Part shown: positions 35,066-42,318 of the stretch, piece after piece
Position numbering within the stretch: position 1 is the stretch's first letter
Layout of the letters: each line of letters starts with the position of its first letter
From: Rhodobacter sp. SY28-1
GTDB lineage: Bacteria > Pseudomonadota > Alphaproteobacteria > Rhodobacterales > Rhodobacteraceae
Direction of reading: 5' to 3'
NCBI RefSeq assembly: GCF_005222785.1
Contig: NZ_STGH01000001.1
Coordinates: 930,001 to 994,000 of the forward strand
Length of the DNA: 64,000 nt
Translations under genes and position numbers: made by a program
The notes under the pieces: generated by a model
The model's database searches: none
The model's input: the letters and a program-made list of their open reading frames with translations, nothing else
What the model was told of the DNA's origin: nothing

Positions 35066-35518
35066 TCAAACACCTGCAGCCTTGTCGCTCGTCCGGCTAT
35101 CGATCATTTGCTGAGGCCGAATGTACCTGTAGCCCGAAGGGACTTCGACCTGACGCGCGTCGACATGAACCGAAACCGGAGAGACCTTTGCATCGGACCC
35201 GAGGAATTCAACCATGCGAGCGCGGATAGTCTCGTTCTTGGCATTCAGCATGAGATCGAGGCCCACCTCCAGCGCCTTCACCTTGAGATAGGCCTTCTTT
35301 GCCTCTGCGGTCTCAACAAGCTCGCGACGGAGTTCACGGATTAACTCTTGGACGTCGGGAGCCTTACGGGCCTTGTAGTAGGCCGCCCGGCTGTATCCGA
35401 CCTTCGCGCAGGCATCAGTGACAGACATGCCCTCGATCTCGTGAAGGCGAAGGACCGCACGGAACTTCTTTGATATCCGGGCAGGGCGATGGTTTGCGAG
35501 TGCGAGGGTTTGCGGCAT
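35066..35518 (-). CDS. HTH-domain protein, terminase-small-subunit-like
   Basis: A 150-residue basic protein. An N-terminal helix-turn-helix (FRAVLRLHEIEGMSVTDACAKVGYSRAAYYKARKAPDV) is followed by a long helix (IRELRRELVETAEAKKAYLKVKALEVGLDLML) and VEFLGSDAKVSPVSVHV. This resembles small phage packaging or regulator proteins. No large terminase is nearby, so a DNA-binding regulator is equally possible. It is divergent from the gene at 35748 over a 229-bp gap that otherwise shows nothing. Confidence 0.55.
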   Translation of the reverse strand: MPQTLALANHRPARISKKFRAVLRLHEIEGMSVTDACAKVGYSRAAYYKARKAPDVQELIRELRRELVETAEAKKAYLKVKALEVGLDLMLNAKNETIRARMVEFLGSDAKVSPVSVHVDARQVEVPSGYRYIRPQQMIDSRTSDKAAGV

Positions 35519-35747
35519 GCGCCCAAAGTACTTTCCTCGGGGACTGCAGCAAATGCACGGTCAGTTTCGGGGAGCAGTCCGGTCAACTGTTATCGGCGAA
35601 CTCACTGGACGCCATAGGTTGCTCACCGCTCAAAGCAGCCGGCTCAAAGTATGCAATTGCTTCCGCGCGAATTGTCGTCAGACTTCCGTCCATGTTGACG
35701 GCCATGCCCTTATCGGGTCTGCTTTGGCGTCAAATGTCGGAGTTAAC

Positions 35748-36674
35748 ATGTTCCAGGAATTGAAGCTCTTTTTCACAGATTATCCACGGCAGATCCTGGA
35801 GATGCAGGGGGTGAGGCCAGCCGAGCTGCCCGCGGGCCTGATGGATCGACTACTGGACTATCGGGATAGGTCTCTCGCCATCCTTGAGGACGCCCAAGTC
35901 TTTCGTATCGATGTCGATGCGTATTGGATGATGAGCGAGCTGATCAATGAGATGAAGCGGGAAGGCCTAGACGAGCTCTTCTCCCAGGTTCAACTGCCGT
36001 TCCCGACTATGATTATTATGCCACCTCTCGTGGGGGCGGATGGGATCATGCGGCAGAATGATGGCTCGGTGTTCGGCCTCGTCACGCAGGTTGACGACGA
36101 AATCTACACCCAGCGTTTCGCCATTCGCCAGAATACCGTCGGCCCGAGCGCCTACTGTATGATCACCAAGGGCATGGGAGCCTCGGCCGTCCCGACGCCC
36201 ACCCGCGAGCTGTTCGAAGCTGTAGGAATGCCGGTTTTGGATGGCCTGATTGAGGAAGAACTGGCCATGAGCCGAAACTTCCTTGGTTTGGCCGTCGCGA
36301 TAGCCACCCTGCTGCGCCATCATGGCATGCTGGATGTCCAGCAAGTTTCGCTCCACCCCAGGCACGAAAGGCGCCAAGCTGAGCGGTCCGGTAAAGTACT
36401 TCCTGACACACTCATCACGAAGATCGCCTTGGGCAAGGCCGGGCGCGGACAAGTCGAGGCTATGCAGGAAGGCATATCGACTGACGAGCGAAAAGGCTCG
36501 CCTCGAAGGACTCATTGGGTCAGGGGGCACTATATGAAAGGCAGGTCGGGCAAGATCGTGTGGCGCATGCCCCATTTGCGCGGCGCGGGCCCGTTGGTTC
36601 CTCAGCTGCGCCAAGTGACTGGCTCCGCATCGGCCAGCGGTCCAGCGACAACTCAGCAGGTCAATGACACCTAA
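35748..36674 (+). CDS. unknown island protein with AcrVA2-like C-terminal motif
   Basis: 308 residues. The N-terminal region MFQELKLFFTDYPRQILEMQGV is followed by a mostly alpha/beta middle (PFPTMIIMPPLVGADGIMRQ, AYCMITKGMGA, LDGLIEEELAMSRNFLGLAVAI) and a basic C-terminus (RRTHWVRGHYMKGRSGKIVW then RMPHLRGAG). The H..RGH....GK..W...PH..G pattern recalls, from memory, the end of AcrVA2 and its many relatives in phages and islands, whose functions are mostly unknown. ATG 35748 has GGAG upstream; longer frames upstream look non-coding. The 231 bp after it hold nothing clear. Confidence 0.55.
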   Translation: MFQELKLFFTDYPRQILEMQGVRPAELPAGLMDRLLDYRDRSLAILEDAQVFRIDVDAYWMMSELINEMKREGLDELFSQVQLPFPTMIIMPPLVGADGIMRQNDGSVFGLVTQVDDEIYTQRFAIRQNTVGPSAYCMITKGMGASAVPTPTRELFEAVGMPVLDGLIEEELAMSRNFLGLAVAIATLLRHHGMLDVQQVSLHPRHERRQAERSGKVLPDTLITKIALGKAGRGQVEAMQEGISTDERKGSPRRTHWVRGHYMKGRSGKIVWRMPHLRGAGPLVPQLRQVTGSASASGPATTQQVNDT

Positions 36675-36905
36675 ATGGTCCTTTGGACTATGCCACGCGC
36701 ATTTTAGAGTTCAGCCCTTGGCGGACATATGTCCATTAGTTCTACGCCGCGGTGCAGCTTCTCCGAACCAGCCATTCCTTGCACTATGCTACACGGTCCG
36801 GCGGGGCCCGATTAGCAGACGTTTAGCAACGCTATCCATGCGCCTCCGGCTCACGCAAAGTTCTGGGCGATTGTTCCATCACCGAAGAGAGACTCATTGC
36901 TAGGA

Positions 36906-39260
36906 TTAGGCACGTACCTGCACGCGCTCACGAACACGGTTGTAGATCCTGATCTCCGGTTGATGCTCGAGTTCCACAACAACTGCGAACCGCTGATCGA
37001 GAACCTGGTCCAGTGCCCAATGTGAAAGGCATCGAACGACGAGATAGTAGACTTCGCCATAGTAATTGGTGTCACGCTTGAAAGTGATTGAGGCCGTCTG
37101 AAGCGTGTTACTCGCCCGCTCATCCGATCCGGGTTGGAGCTTGCACTTAAACCTTTCTGGAACGTCTGGTGCTGCCCCCTCCAGCGCCTTGTCCCTTTCG
37201 CGGAAATGCTCAAAGAGCTCTGCCTCGTCGATGCCGCGCAGAAGACGGAAATCCATCTTGGTGCCCAGATAGTCACTCCGGGTGCGGCGGACGGGCGGGT
37301 CATAGGAGAGGGAGACCCGGATCGTCCGGGCGCCTCCCGTTCGGAACTCGGGTGGTATGGGCAGGCGGTAGACTGCGAACTGATCCATCTCCAAGGCGTC
37401 CTCGGCGTAGAGGACTACACGATGCTCATCCGAGTATGCAGCGCGGATGGGATCGACGACCCCGTTGCCTCCGATCCTGACTCGCTCGGTGGCGGACATT
37501 GCGGCCAACCGTCGTTCGAAGGCGTCGGGTGAGCGAGCCGCGCCCACGAGGAGCGCGCGTAAGAGGTTGGCGGATGCATTGGGCATACGGCGTAGCAGCT
37601 GTGCTGCCTTGCGGATCAACAGCGGCGCTGCAAAGGATGTGCCTCCGGCGGCCGTGAGAAACTGCTCGGTATAGCGATGGTTCAGCGTTATAACACCAGC
37701 TGCAGGCAGATGTGGTGCGCCAGTTAAGCTGATAGAGGGCACATCAAAGACAACCGTCCCGCCGAGGTCGACGACATCGGGTTTTCTCGCACCGCCTGCC
37801 CCAGGTCCAACCCGCGTGAAGGGCGAAGGCTCGCCCCATTCCCGCGTGATCGGCCGAACGTTTGCATCTCGCTCATGCCGGGCATCGAGGCCGGTTCCTC
37901 CCGCCACCGCTCCAACCGTCAGGACGTTTGCCGCGCCTGCGGGCTCAGCCAGCCGGTTTTCTGGCTCAAGCAGATAGGTTGGGTATACGGTTACAAGTTC
38001 TTCGGACGTTGCCGATCTGAAGGGTCTTGGCCGCCCCCGATTGCCGGCGGACACGACAATTAGTACGTCAAGCTCGCGGGCGAGTGCGTCAAGGGTAGCG
38101 GCCCAAGGACCGACCCGACCCTGTGGAAGGTTGGCGTTTGTATCGCCAAGAGACAGTACGAACAGTCGACAACCTTGGTCTGTATGCAGTGTGCGGATCG
38201 CGGAATCCATTAGATTTGGAACGGTGCGTCGGTCTGGGAACCGGCCGTTGTCGCCAACGACCTTGGCCACCGCTAGCCGTCCAACCGGTTCTAAAGCGCC
38301 CGTGGGAATCGCGTCGCGCAGGTCACCAAAAAGTGCTGTTCCAGCGACTGATGTGCCGTGTCCCCAAACATCGGCAGAGTCCGCGATTCCCTCGCCGAGG
38401 TAATGCCCCACGATTAGCCCGTCCAGCAATGGATGATCATTCACGCCGCTGTCGAGGACGCCGATGACCGGCGCACCATCCGCAGGACTGCGGACGGATG
38501 GGACCCCACTCGCTTCTAGGGCCACCATTGGCTGGGCTGTGAGATCCGGCTCCGGAGGTAGGTCAATTACTGCGACCTCTGGCACGCCGAGGAGAGGGCG
38601 GATGCCACGCCCCGTAGCTTCTACACGCATCACGGTGATGGATGGTCCGATATAGGTGTCGTAGACGGCCCCGCCTTGAGCAATCAGGAACTGTTCGATC
38701 TCCGCCACTTTCGCTTCGCGCCGGGCCCGGATGCCAAACTCCCAGAGCTCAATGTCGAGGACGTAGCGAACATCGTCCTGAAGATCCTCGGCTTCGGTGA
38801 AGCCTTCGGCTCTAATCTTCGGCCCCAGTCGATCCCGCGGGGCGAGCCAGCCGATCTCGTCGATCCGTCCCACGAGGCCGGCATAGTTCGGATTCTTTTG
38901 ACCTGGGTTTGCGGGCGGAGCGTCGAACTTGCCGAGGCGGTCGACGAACTCAGTCAAGTCGCCTGTTGAAGAGAAAAGCAGGACTGTGCGATCGGCATCG
39001 CTGGAGACCACCGACAGGCCGAGTTTCTCCCACTCGCTCTCTGCGATATGCCCTTCTACTTGGACGCGAAGGAGTAGAGAGGGATCGACGAAGGCGGCTG
39101 GCTTGGCAGCTCGCTGCTCCGCCACTGCAGCTTGGGTCTTGGTCTGAAGTGCACCGCCGTGACCTCCGCCGCGTCCAGGTGGCGCACCGCCGCCACCGGT
39201 CTTGCGCCGCGCGATCGGCACACGGGCACGGATTAGTTGCAAGTGGTCGAGCTGGGCCAT
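36906..39260 (-). CDS. subtilisin-like (S8) serine protease of an AAA+/protease pair, IteS-like
   Basis: 784 residues. The long N-terminal region starts with a Gly-rich basic segment. The S8 domain has an intact triad: Asp270 in VIGVLDSGVND, His301 in WGHGTSVAG and Ser542 in AGGTSFAAPLL, with oxyanion Asn407 in SAGNRG. About 200 residues follow, including RTIRVSLSYDPPVRRTRSDYLG. There is no signal peptide, so it is cytosolic. The ATPase gene lies 9 bp upstream in the same direction. Such S8/ATPase pairs are recorded as predicted anti-phage modules (IteS/IteA, name from memory). Confidence 0.8.
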   Translation of the reverse strand: MAQLDHLQLIRARVPIARRKTGGGGAPPGRGGGHGGALQTKTQAAVAEQRAAKPAAFVDPSLLLRVQVEGHIAESEWEKLGLSVVSSDADRTVLLFSSTGDLTEFVDRLGKFDAPPANPGQKNPNYAGLVGRIDEIGWLAPRDRLGPKIRAEGFTEAEDLQDDVRYVLDIELWEFGIRARREAKVAEIEQFLIAQGGAVYDTYIGPSITVMRVEATGRGIRPLLGVPEVAVIDLPPEPDLTAQPMVALEASGVPSVRSPADGAPVIGVLDSGVNDHPLLDGLIVGHYLGEGIADSADVWGHGTSVAGTALFGDLRDAIPTGALEPVGRLAVAKVVGDNGRFPDRRTVPNLMDSAIRTLHTDQGCRLFVLSLGDTNANLPQGRVGPWAATLDALARELDVLIVVSAGNRGRPRPFRSATSEELVTVYPTYLLEPENRLAEPAGAANVLTVGAVAGGTGLDARHERDANVRPITREWGEPSPFTRVGPGAGGARKPDVVDLGGTVVFDVPSISLTGAPHLPAAGVITLNHRYTEQFLTAAGGTSFAAPLLIRKAAQLLRRMPNASANLLRALLVGAARSPDAFERRLAAMSATERVRIGGNGVVDPIRAAYSDEHRVVLYAEDALEMDQFAVYRLPIPPEFRTGGARTIRVSLSYDPPVRRTRSDYLGTKMDFRLLRGIDEAELFEHFRERDKALEGAAPDVPERFKCKLQPGSDERASNTLQTASITFKRDTNYYGEVYYLVVRCLSHWALDQVLDQRFAVVVELEHQPEIRIYNRVRERVQVRA

Positions 39261-39269
39261 CCCGCCTTC

Positions 39270-40268
39270 CTAAAGGGAGGTGGCCGACGTGCCACCGTTC
39301 TGCGTCCTCGCACGCCGGCGCTCTGAATTGCGCAGGGCTGAGCGCAGATGGCCGTCCGTCACACCCGTGTTGCCATCGAGGATCGACATCTTGATCGCTT
39401 GTTGGGTAATTCGGGCCAGTTCCGCATAGGAGCATCCCGTCAGACGCTCGACATAGGTCGTCGGATCAATAGACTTAGCTACATTGCGAAAGGCGTGGCG
39501 CAGGTAGGTCTCGATCATCCGGGCGTCTGGTAGGTCGAACCAGACCACCTCGTCGAACCTTCTCCAAATCGCTGGATCGAGCTGACTGGCAAGGTTCGTC
39601 GCTGCTATCAGAAATCCGCCAGGCTCGATCTGCTCGATGAACATCAAAAGGCTATTGACCACACGGCGCAACTCGCCAGTCTCGGTCGCATCCTCTCGCG
39701 AGCGCGCCAGCGCATCGAACTCGTCGAAGAAGAGAACGCAAGGCTGGCGCCGCGCGAACTCGAAGGTTTTGCGGATGTTGGTTGCCGTCTCGCCGAGATA
39801 GGACGACACGAGGCTGTCGAGACGTACATGGAAGAATGGCAGTCCCAACTCGCCGGCGAACACCTCGGCGCACATGGTCTTCCCGGTCCCCGGCGGGCCA
39901 CAGAAAAGCAGTTTAGATCGAACTTCGAGACCATGGCGGCGTAGGCGGTCCGCCTGCCGGTACTCGCGGATTATGCCGGCAAAAAGCTCGGTGTTCTCCT
40001 GAGACAGGTGAAGCTCGGTCGGCGTGCGGCGTGGCTCCACCCGCTGGATAAACTCGCGTGCTTCGTCCGGAAAGGGCAAGAGCTTAGTTGCGGGAGCCGC
40101 TCGGGTTGCACCTTCACCGAGGTGATCAAGAGACCTACGCAAAGAATCTGCGAGCACTCGATTGCCCTTGCGCTCTTCCTCGCCAATTATCTGCTCGAAC
40201 ACGGTGCGGAACTTATCGTCGCGACCGTAGCTCGTTATGAGCTTCTTCATCAGTTCGCCGCGCGCCAT
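39270..40268 (-). CDS. AAA+ ATPase of an AAA+/subtilisin pair, IteA-like
   Basis: 332 residues, FtsH/spastin-type AAA core: Walker A GPPGTGKT (124-131), Walker B VLFFDEFDAL (178-187), sensor 1 AATN (Asn225) and Arg fingers in WRRFDEVVW (236-237). The N-terminal 110 residues are helical and charged and may recognise a partner or target; the lid domain follows (CSYAELARITQQAI). It is 9 bp upstream of the protease gene. The ATPase probably senses or unfolds a target for, or restrains, the protease. An ordinary chaperone is less likely given the island setting. Confidence 0.82.
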   Translation of the reverse strand: MARGELMKKLITSYGRDDKFRTVFEQIIGEEERKGNRVLADSLRRSLDHLGEGATRAAPATKLLPFPDEAREFIQRVEPRRTPTELHLSQENTELFAGIIREYRQADRLRRHGLEVRSKLLFCGPPGTGKTMCAEVFAGELGLPFFHVRLDSLVSSYLGETATNIRKTFEFARRQPCVLFFDEFDALARSREDATETGELRRVVNSLLMFIEQIEPGGFLIAATNLASQLDPAIWRRFDEVVWFDLPDARMIETYLRHAFRNVAKSIDPTTYVERLTGCSYAELARITQQAIKMSILDGNTGVTDGHLRSALRNSERRRARTQNGGTSATSL

Positions 40269-40287
40269 GTCACCTCCCGTTTCCCAT

Positions 40288-40578
40288 CTACCCTAGCTGT
40301 TCAAGAAAGGCCTTGCCAACAATAACTGAAGTCTTGAAGTTCCAGGAGCCAGATGCACTCGGGTTCGGATCATTGGACGCAGTTAGAACGGGCCCTGCAA
40401 AGAAAGACGCTATCGCCCTTAAGACGTACGCCGCGGCTCGGCCGAGCTGATCGACGATTATCGTGGCGCCGCTGCCAACTATCCTGGCGTTGTGGCGGAA
40501 AAGTCCAGAACCAAATGGAACCGTCTGCTGCATCCGCAGCCCGTATCGAAGCAGCCACCTTAGTGCACTTTGCAGCAT
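40288..40578 (-). CDS. possible small protein upstream of the AAA+ gene
   Basis: A 96-residue frame (MLQSALRWLLRYGLRMQQTV ... GSWNFKTSVIVGKAFLEQLG) ends 19 bp before the ATPase start on the same strand. The second half (DQLGRAAAYVLRAIASFFAGPVL) looks protein-like, but there is no clear ribosome site and no known family. It could be a third component of the protease module, a degraded gene, or chance. Confidence 0.3.
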   Translation of the reverse strand: MLQSALRWLLRYGLRMQQTVPFGSGLFRHNARIVGSGATIIVDQLGRAAAYVLRAIASFFAGPVLTASNDPNPSASGSWNFKTSVIVGKAFLEQLG

Positions 40579-40620
40579 CCTGAAAACTCGGCTGGCAACT
40601 GTTGCGCAGCGGCCCGGCAC

Positions 40621-41308
40621 CTATCTGGACTCTATGTGCCGACAGAGTCCCCCTTCGTCCGCCTCCGTACATTACGCGCAATCACCTCGCCTCGGCGGCG
40701 AATGACCGAACTCCGTCAGATCAATCTTTTCTCTATATCCATGTAATATAATAAAAAATTGCGAAAAACTTGTTCGCGAAAGCTGGAGTGGAGTACTCCA
40801 ATCGCGCGGTCAGTTCTTCCCCCACCCCCCCGCGCGCGACCCCCGCGGGGTCTGTGCGCACGATCGCCGACATACATGGCCGGTTTTTGGGCGCCAGTTC
40901 CACCAGCCGCAGGGAGGTCGTACAGAAGCCGCACCAACCGGTCGAACGGGCGCCGCCTTTCTTTCGGTGTCCAGCGGCCAACTAAGGAGTGGAGATCCTC
41001 GACATCGCAATCGCGCGCGTATGGCGAGTTCACCGCCGCCGCTTCCTACAGGACGTCCTCAAGGGATTCCAGGAAGCCGTCGACCAACTGATCGCACCTC
41101 CGGTTTCATTGTGCGCCTTCGTAGGTCTTCGGGAATCACAGCCATTTTGCTCTCCTCCAACGCGCCAACAGGATGGAGCGCACAAGCCGCATGCAGGACG
41201 AGATGCTATCTTTTTCGGGTAACTGAGTGAGCGCTGGTGGGAAAACCGGTGGGTCAAACCCCAGATGGTCCGATATTCCCTTGGGATTACAGAACCTTAT
41301 GTAAGTTT
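40621..41308. other. non-coding right end of the island
   Basis: About 690 bp without a credible gene. It contains a markedly AT-rich patch at 40730-40765 (TGTAATATAATAAAAAATTG) that includes TATAAT-like hexamers and could be a promoter. It also contains the GGTGGG arm-like motifs at 41236 and 41248. Open frames here (e.g. 40716-41033, minus) have biased Arg/Gly/Pro content expected from chance in GC-rich DNA. Confidence 0.45.
41236..41254 (+). promoter_or_regulatory. candidate integrase arm-type sites, right end
   Basis: GGTGGGA (41236-41242) and GGTGGGT (41248-41254), 12 bp apart as at the left end, 55-75 bp inside the right attachment site. See the left-end entry at 27432. Confidence 0.45.
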
Positions 41309-41325
41309 AGTGGTGGCGAGGGAGG
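41309..41325 (+). repeat. right attachment site (attR) inside the tRNA 3' end
   Basis: AGTGGTGGCGAGGGAGG, direct repeat of 27307-27323. Fifteen of the 17 bases form the CCA end, the 3' acceptor strand and the start of the T stem of the tRNA gene, so the island restores the full tRNA sequence here. Confidence 0.8.
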
Positions 41326-41387
41326 GACTCGAACCCTCGACCTCGCGATTATGAGTCGCGCGCTCTAACCAGCTGAGCTACCTAGCC
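41311..41387 (-). tRNA. tRNA-Met (CAT anticodon, elongator type)
   Basis: 77 nt with encoded CCA: D arm GCTC...GAGC, anticodon stem CGCGA/TCGCG around loop CTCATAA, variable AGGTC, T arm GAGGG-TTCGAGT-CCCTC. The body resembles elongator tRNA-Met (GGCTA.GTAGCTCAG); tRNA-Ile2 (CAT, lysidine) cannot be fully excluded. In the acceptor stem, position 4 (T) faces C at 69, a mismatch. The 3' end doubles as the island attachment site. Confidence 0.9.
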
Positions 41388-41494
41388 ACTGCGGCGCGAA
41401 TTAAGGGGGGCCGGGGCAGAGGTCAAGGGTGAATCCGACGCAAGTGCAGACTTGCCGGATTGACCGGGTCCGCCCGCGCCTGCAGCATCGCGGG

Positions 41495-42310
41495 ATGTTC
41501 GCCGATGACTTTTCCAGCCGCCAGGCCCTGGCCGATCTTGAACGCGCCGCTGGGGGCGACCCCTTGGCGGATGACACAAGTGCTGCCTTTGACCGCGCAG
41601 CCCTGCCGGACCGAGTCTGGGCGGCCACGGCCAGCCTTTTGTGGCAGGCGATGGCGGGCGGACGGCGGGACCCGTTTCTGGAGGACATCTGGGACCAGTG
41701 GCAGGCAGAGCTGCTGGCGGCACCGGCCCCGATCCGCGCCGCGCTGATGAACGGTTTCCAGCGCTTGCGCGACCTTGGCCTTCTGGAGGAGAGGTGCAAG
41801 CCGCTGCCGGACCATCGGGTGACCCATCCCCGCAGCAGTGTGGATGCCGCCCTGAAGACCATCGCGCGGGCGATGACCCTGCCCGAGATGGACCACATCG
41901 CGCGCGCCGATTACGGGATGGATGTCGCGCGCCACCGGGATGCCCTGGTTGCCCTGCTGGCCGATCCCGACGTGGCCTATCCCCCGGGTGAATTCTGGTA
42001 TCCTGCGGAAGTGGTTGAACTTGTCGCGCATGTGCCGAAATCGACAGGCTACATTCCCTGCATGGCCATCGTGCTGCTGGACGCCCTGCGGACGGGTGAC
42101 ATGCAGGACAACGCCACCTTCCGCCTGCAGGGCCAATGGGCCGAATTGTTCGCCCTGCCGCAAAGGGCAAGGGATTCCTTCCTTGCCGCCTACCGGCATC
42201 TCTATGAGACCGATATCCTGGGCTCGCCAAACTTGCCCAAGACCTTCACCTTGCCCTGGGTCGAAAACATCGGGCCCGCGCCAGCGAAGAGCGACCGCAG
42301 GAAGCGATGA
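41495..42310 (+). CDS. unknown cytosolic protein
   Basis: 271 residues, no family recognised. It starts MFADDFSSRQALADLERAAGG and is mostly helical: VWAATASLLWQAMAGGRRDPFLEDIWDQWQAELL, a His/Arg stretch (DHRVTHPRSS), then GEFWYPAEVVELVAHVPKSTGYIPCMAIVLLDALR near the C-terminal third. ATG 41495 is chosen over an upstream in-frame start at 41429 because the latter sequence is Arg-rich and unlike protein. Its stop is 9 bp from the convergent hydantoinase gene. Confidence 0.6.
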   Translation: MFADDFSSRQALADLERAAGGDPLADDTSAAFDRAALPDRVWAATASLLWQAMAGGRRDPFLEDIWDQWQAELLAAPAPIRAALMNGFQRLRDLGLLEERCKPLPDHRVTHPRSSVDAALKTIARAMTLPEMDHIARADYGMDVARHRDALVALLADPDVAYPPGEFWYPAEVVELVAHVPKSTGYIPCMAIVLLDALRTGDMQDNATFRLQGQWAELFALPQRARDSFLAAYRHLYETDILGSPNLPKTFTLPWVENIGPAPAKSDRRKR

Positions 42311-42318
42311 GCGGCCCG

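Larger units (their letters stand above)
27307..41325. mobile_element. integrative genomic island in tRNA-Met(CAT), about 14 kb
   Basis: The boundaries are a 17-bp direct repeat (27307-27323 and 41309-41325) whose last 15 bases are the 3' end of the tRNA gene at 41311-41387. Next to the left repeat is a P4-type integrase. GGTGGG motifs lie inside both ends. The interior differs from the flanks in coding density and base composition and carries an AlpA-like regulator plus defence-type genes. No conjugation or phage structural genes are seen, so it is a non-self-transmissible island or a satellite. Confidence 0.85.

Noticed and set aside
35748-36674. Anti-CRISPR assignment
   Set aside because: Only a short C-terminal pattern recalls AcrVA2; naming it an anti-CRISPR would go beyond the evidence.
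36664-36903. 79-codon plus-strand frame between the AcrVA2-like gene and the protease
   Set aside because: Overlaps the end of a better gene, lacks a ribosome site and has Arg/Leu/Cys-rich chance composition.
40716-41033. 105-codon minus-strand frame near the right end of the island
   Set aside because: Gly/Arg/Pro run (RGGRARGGGGR) and absence of a start signal point to chance.
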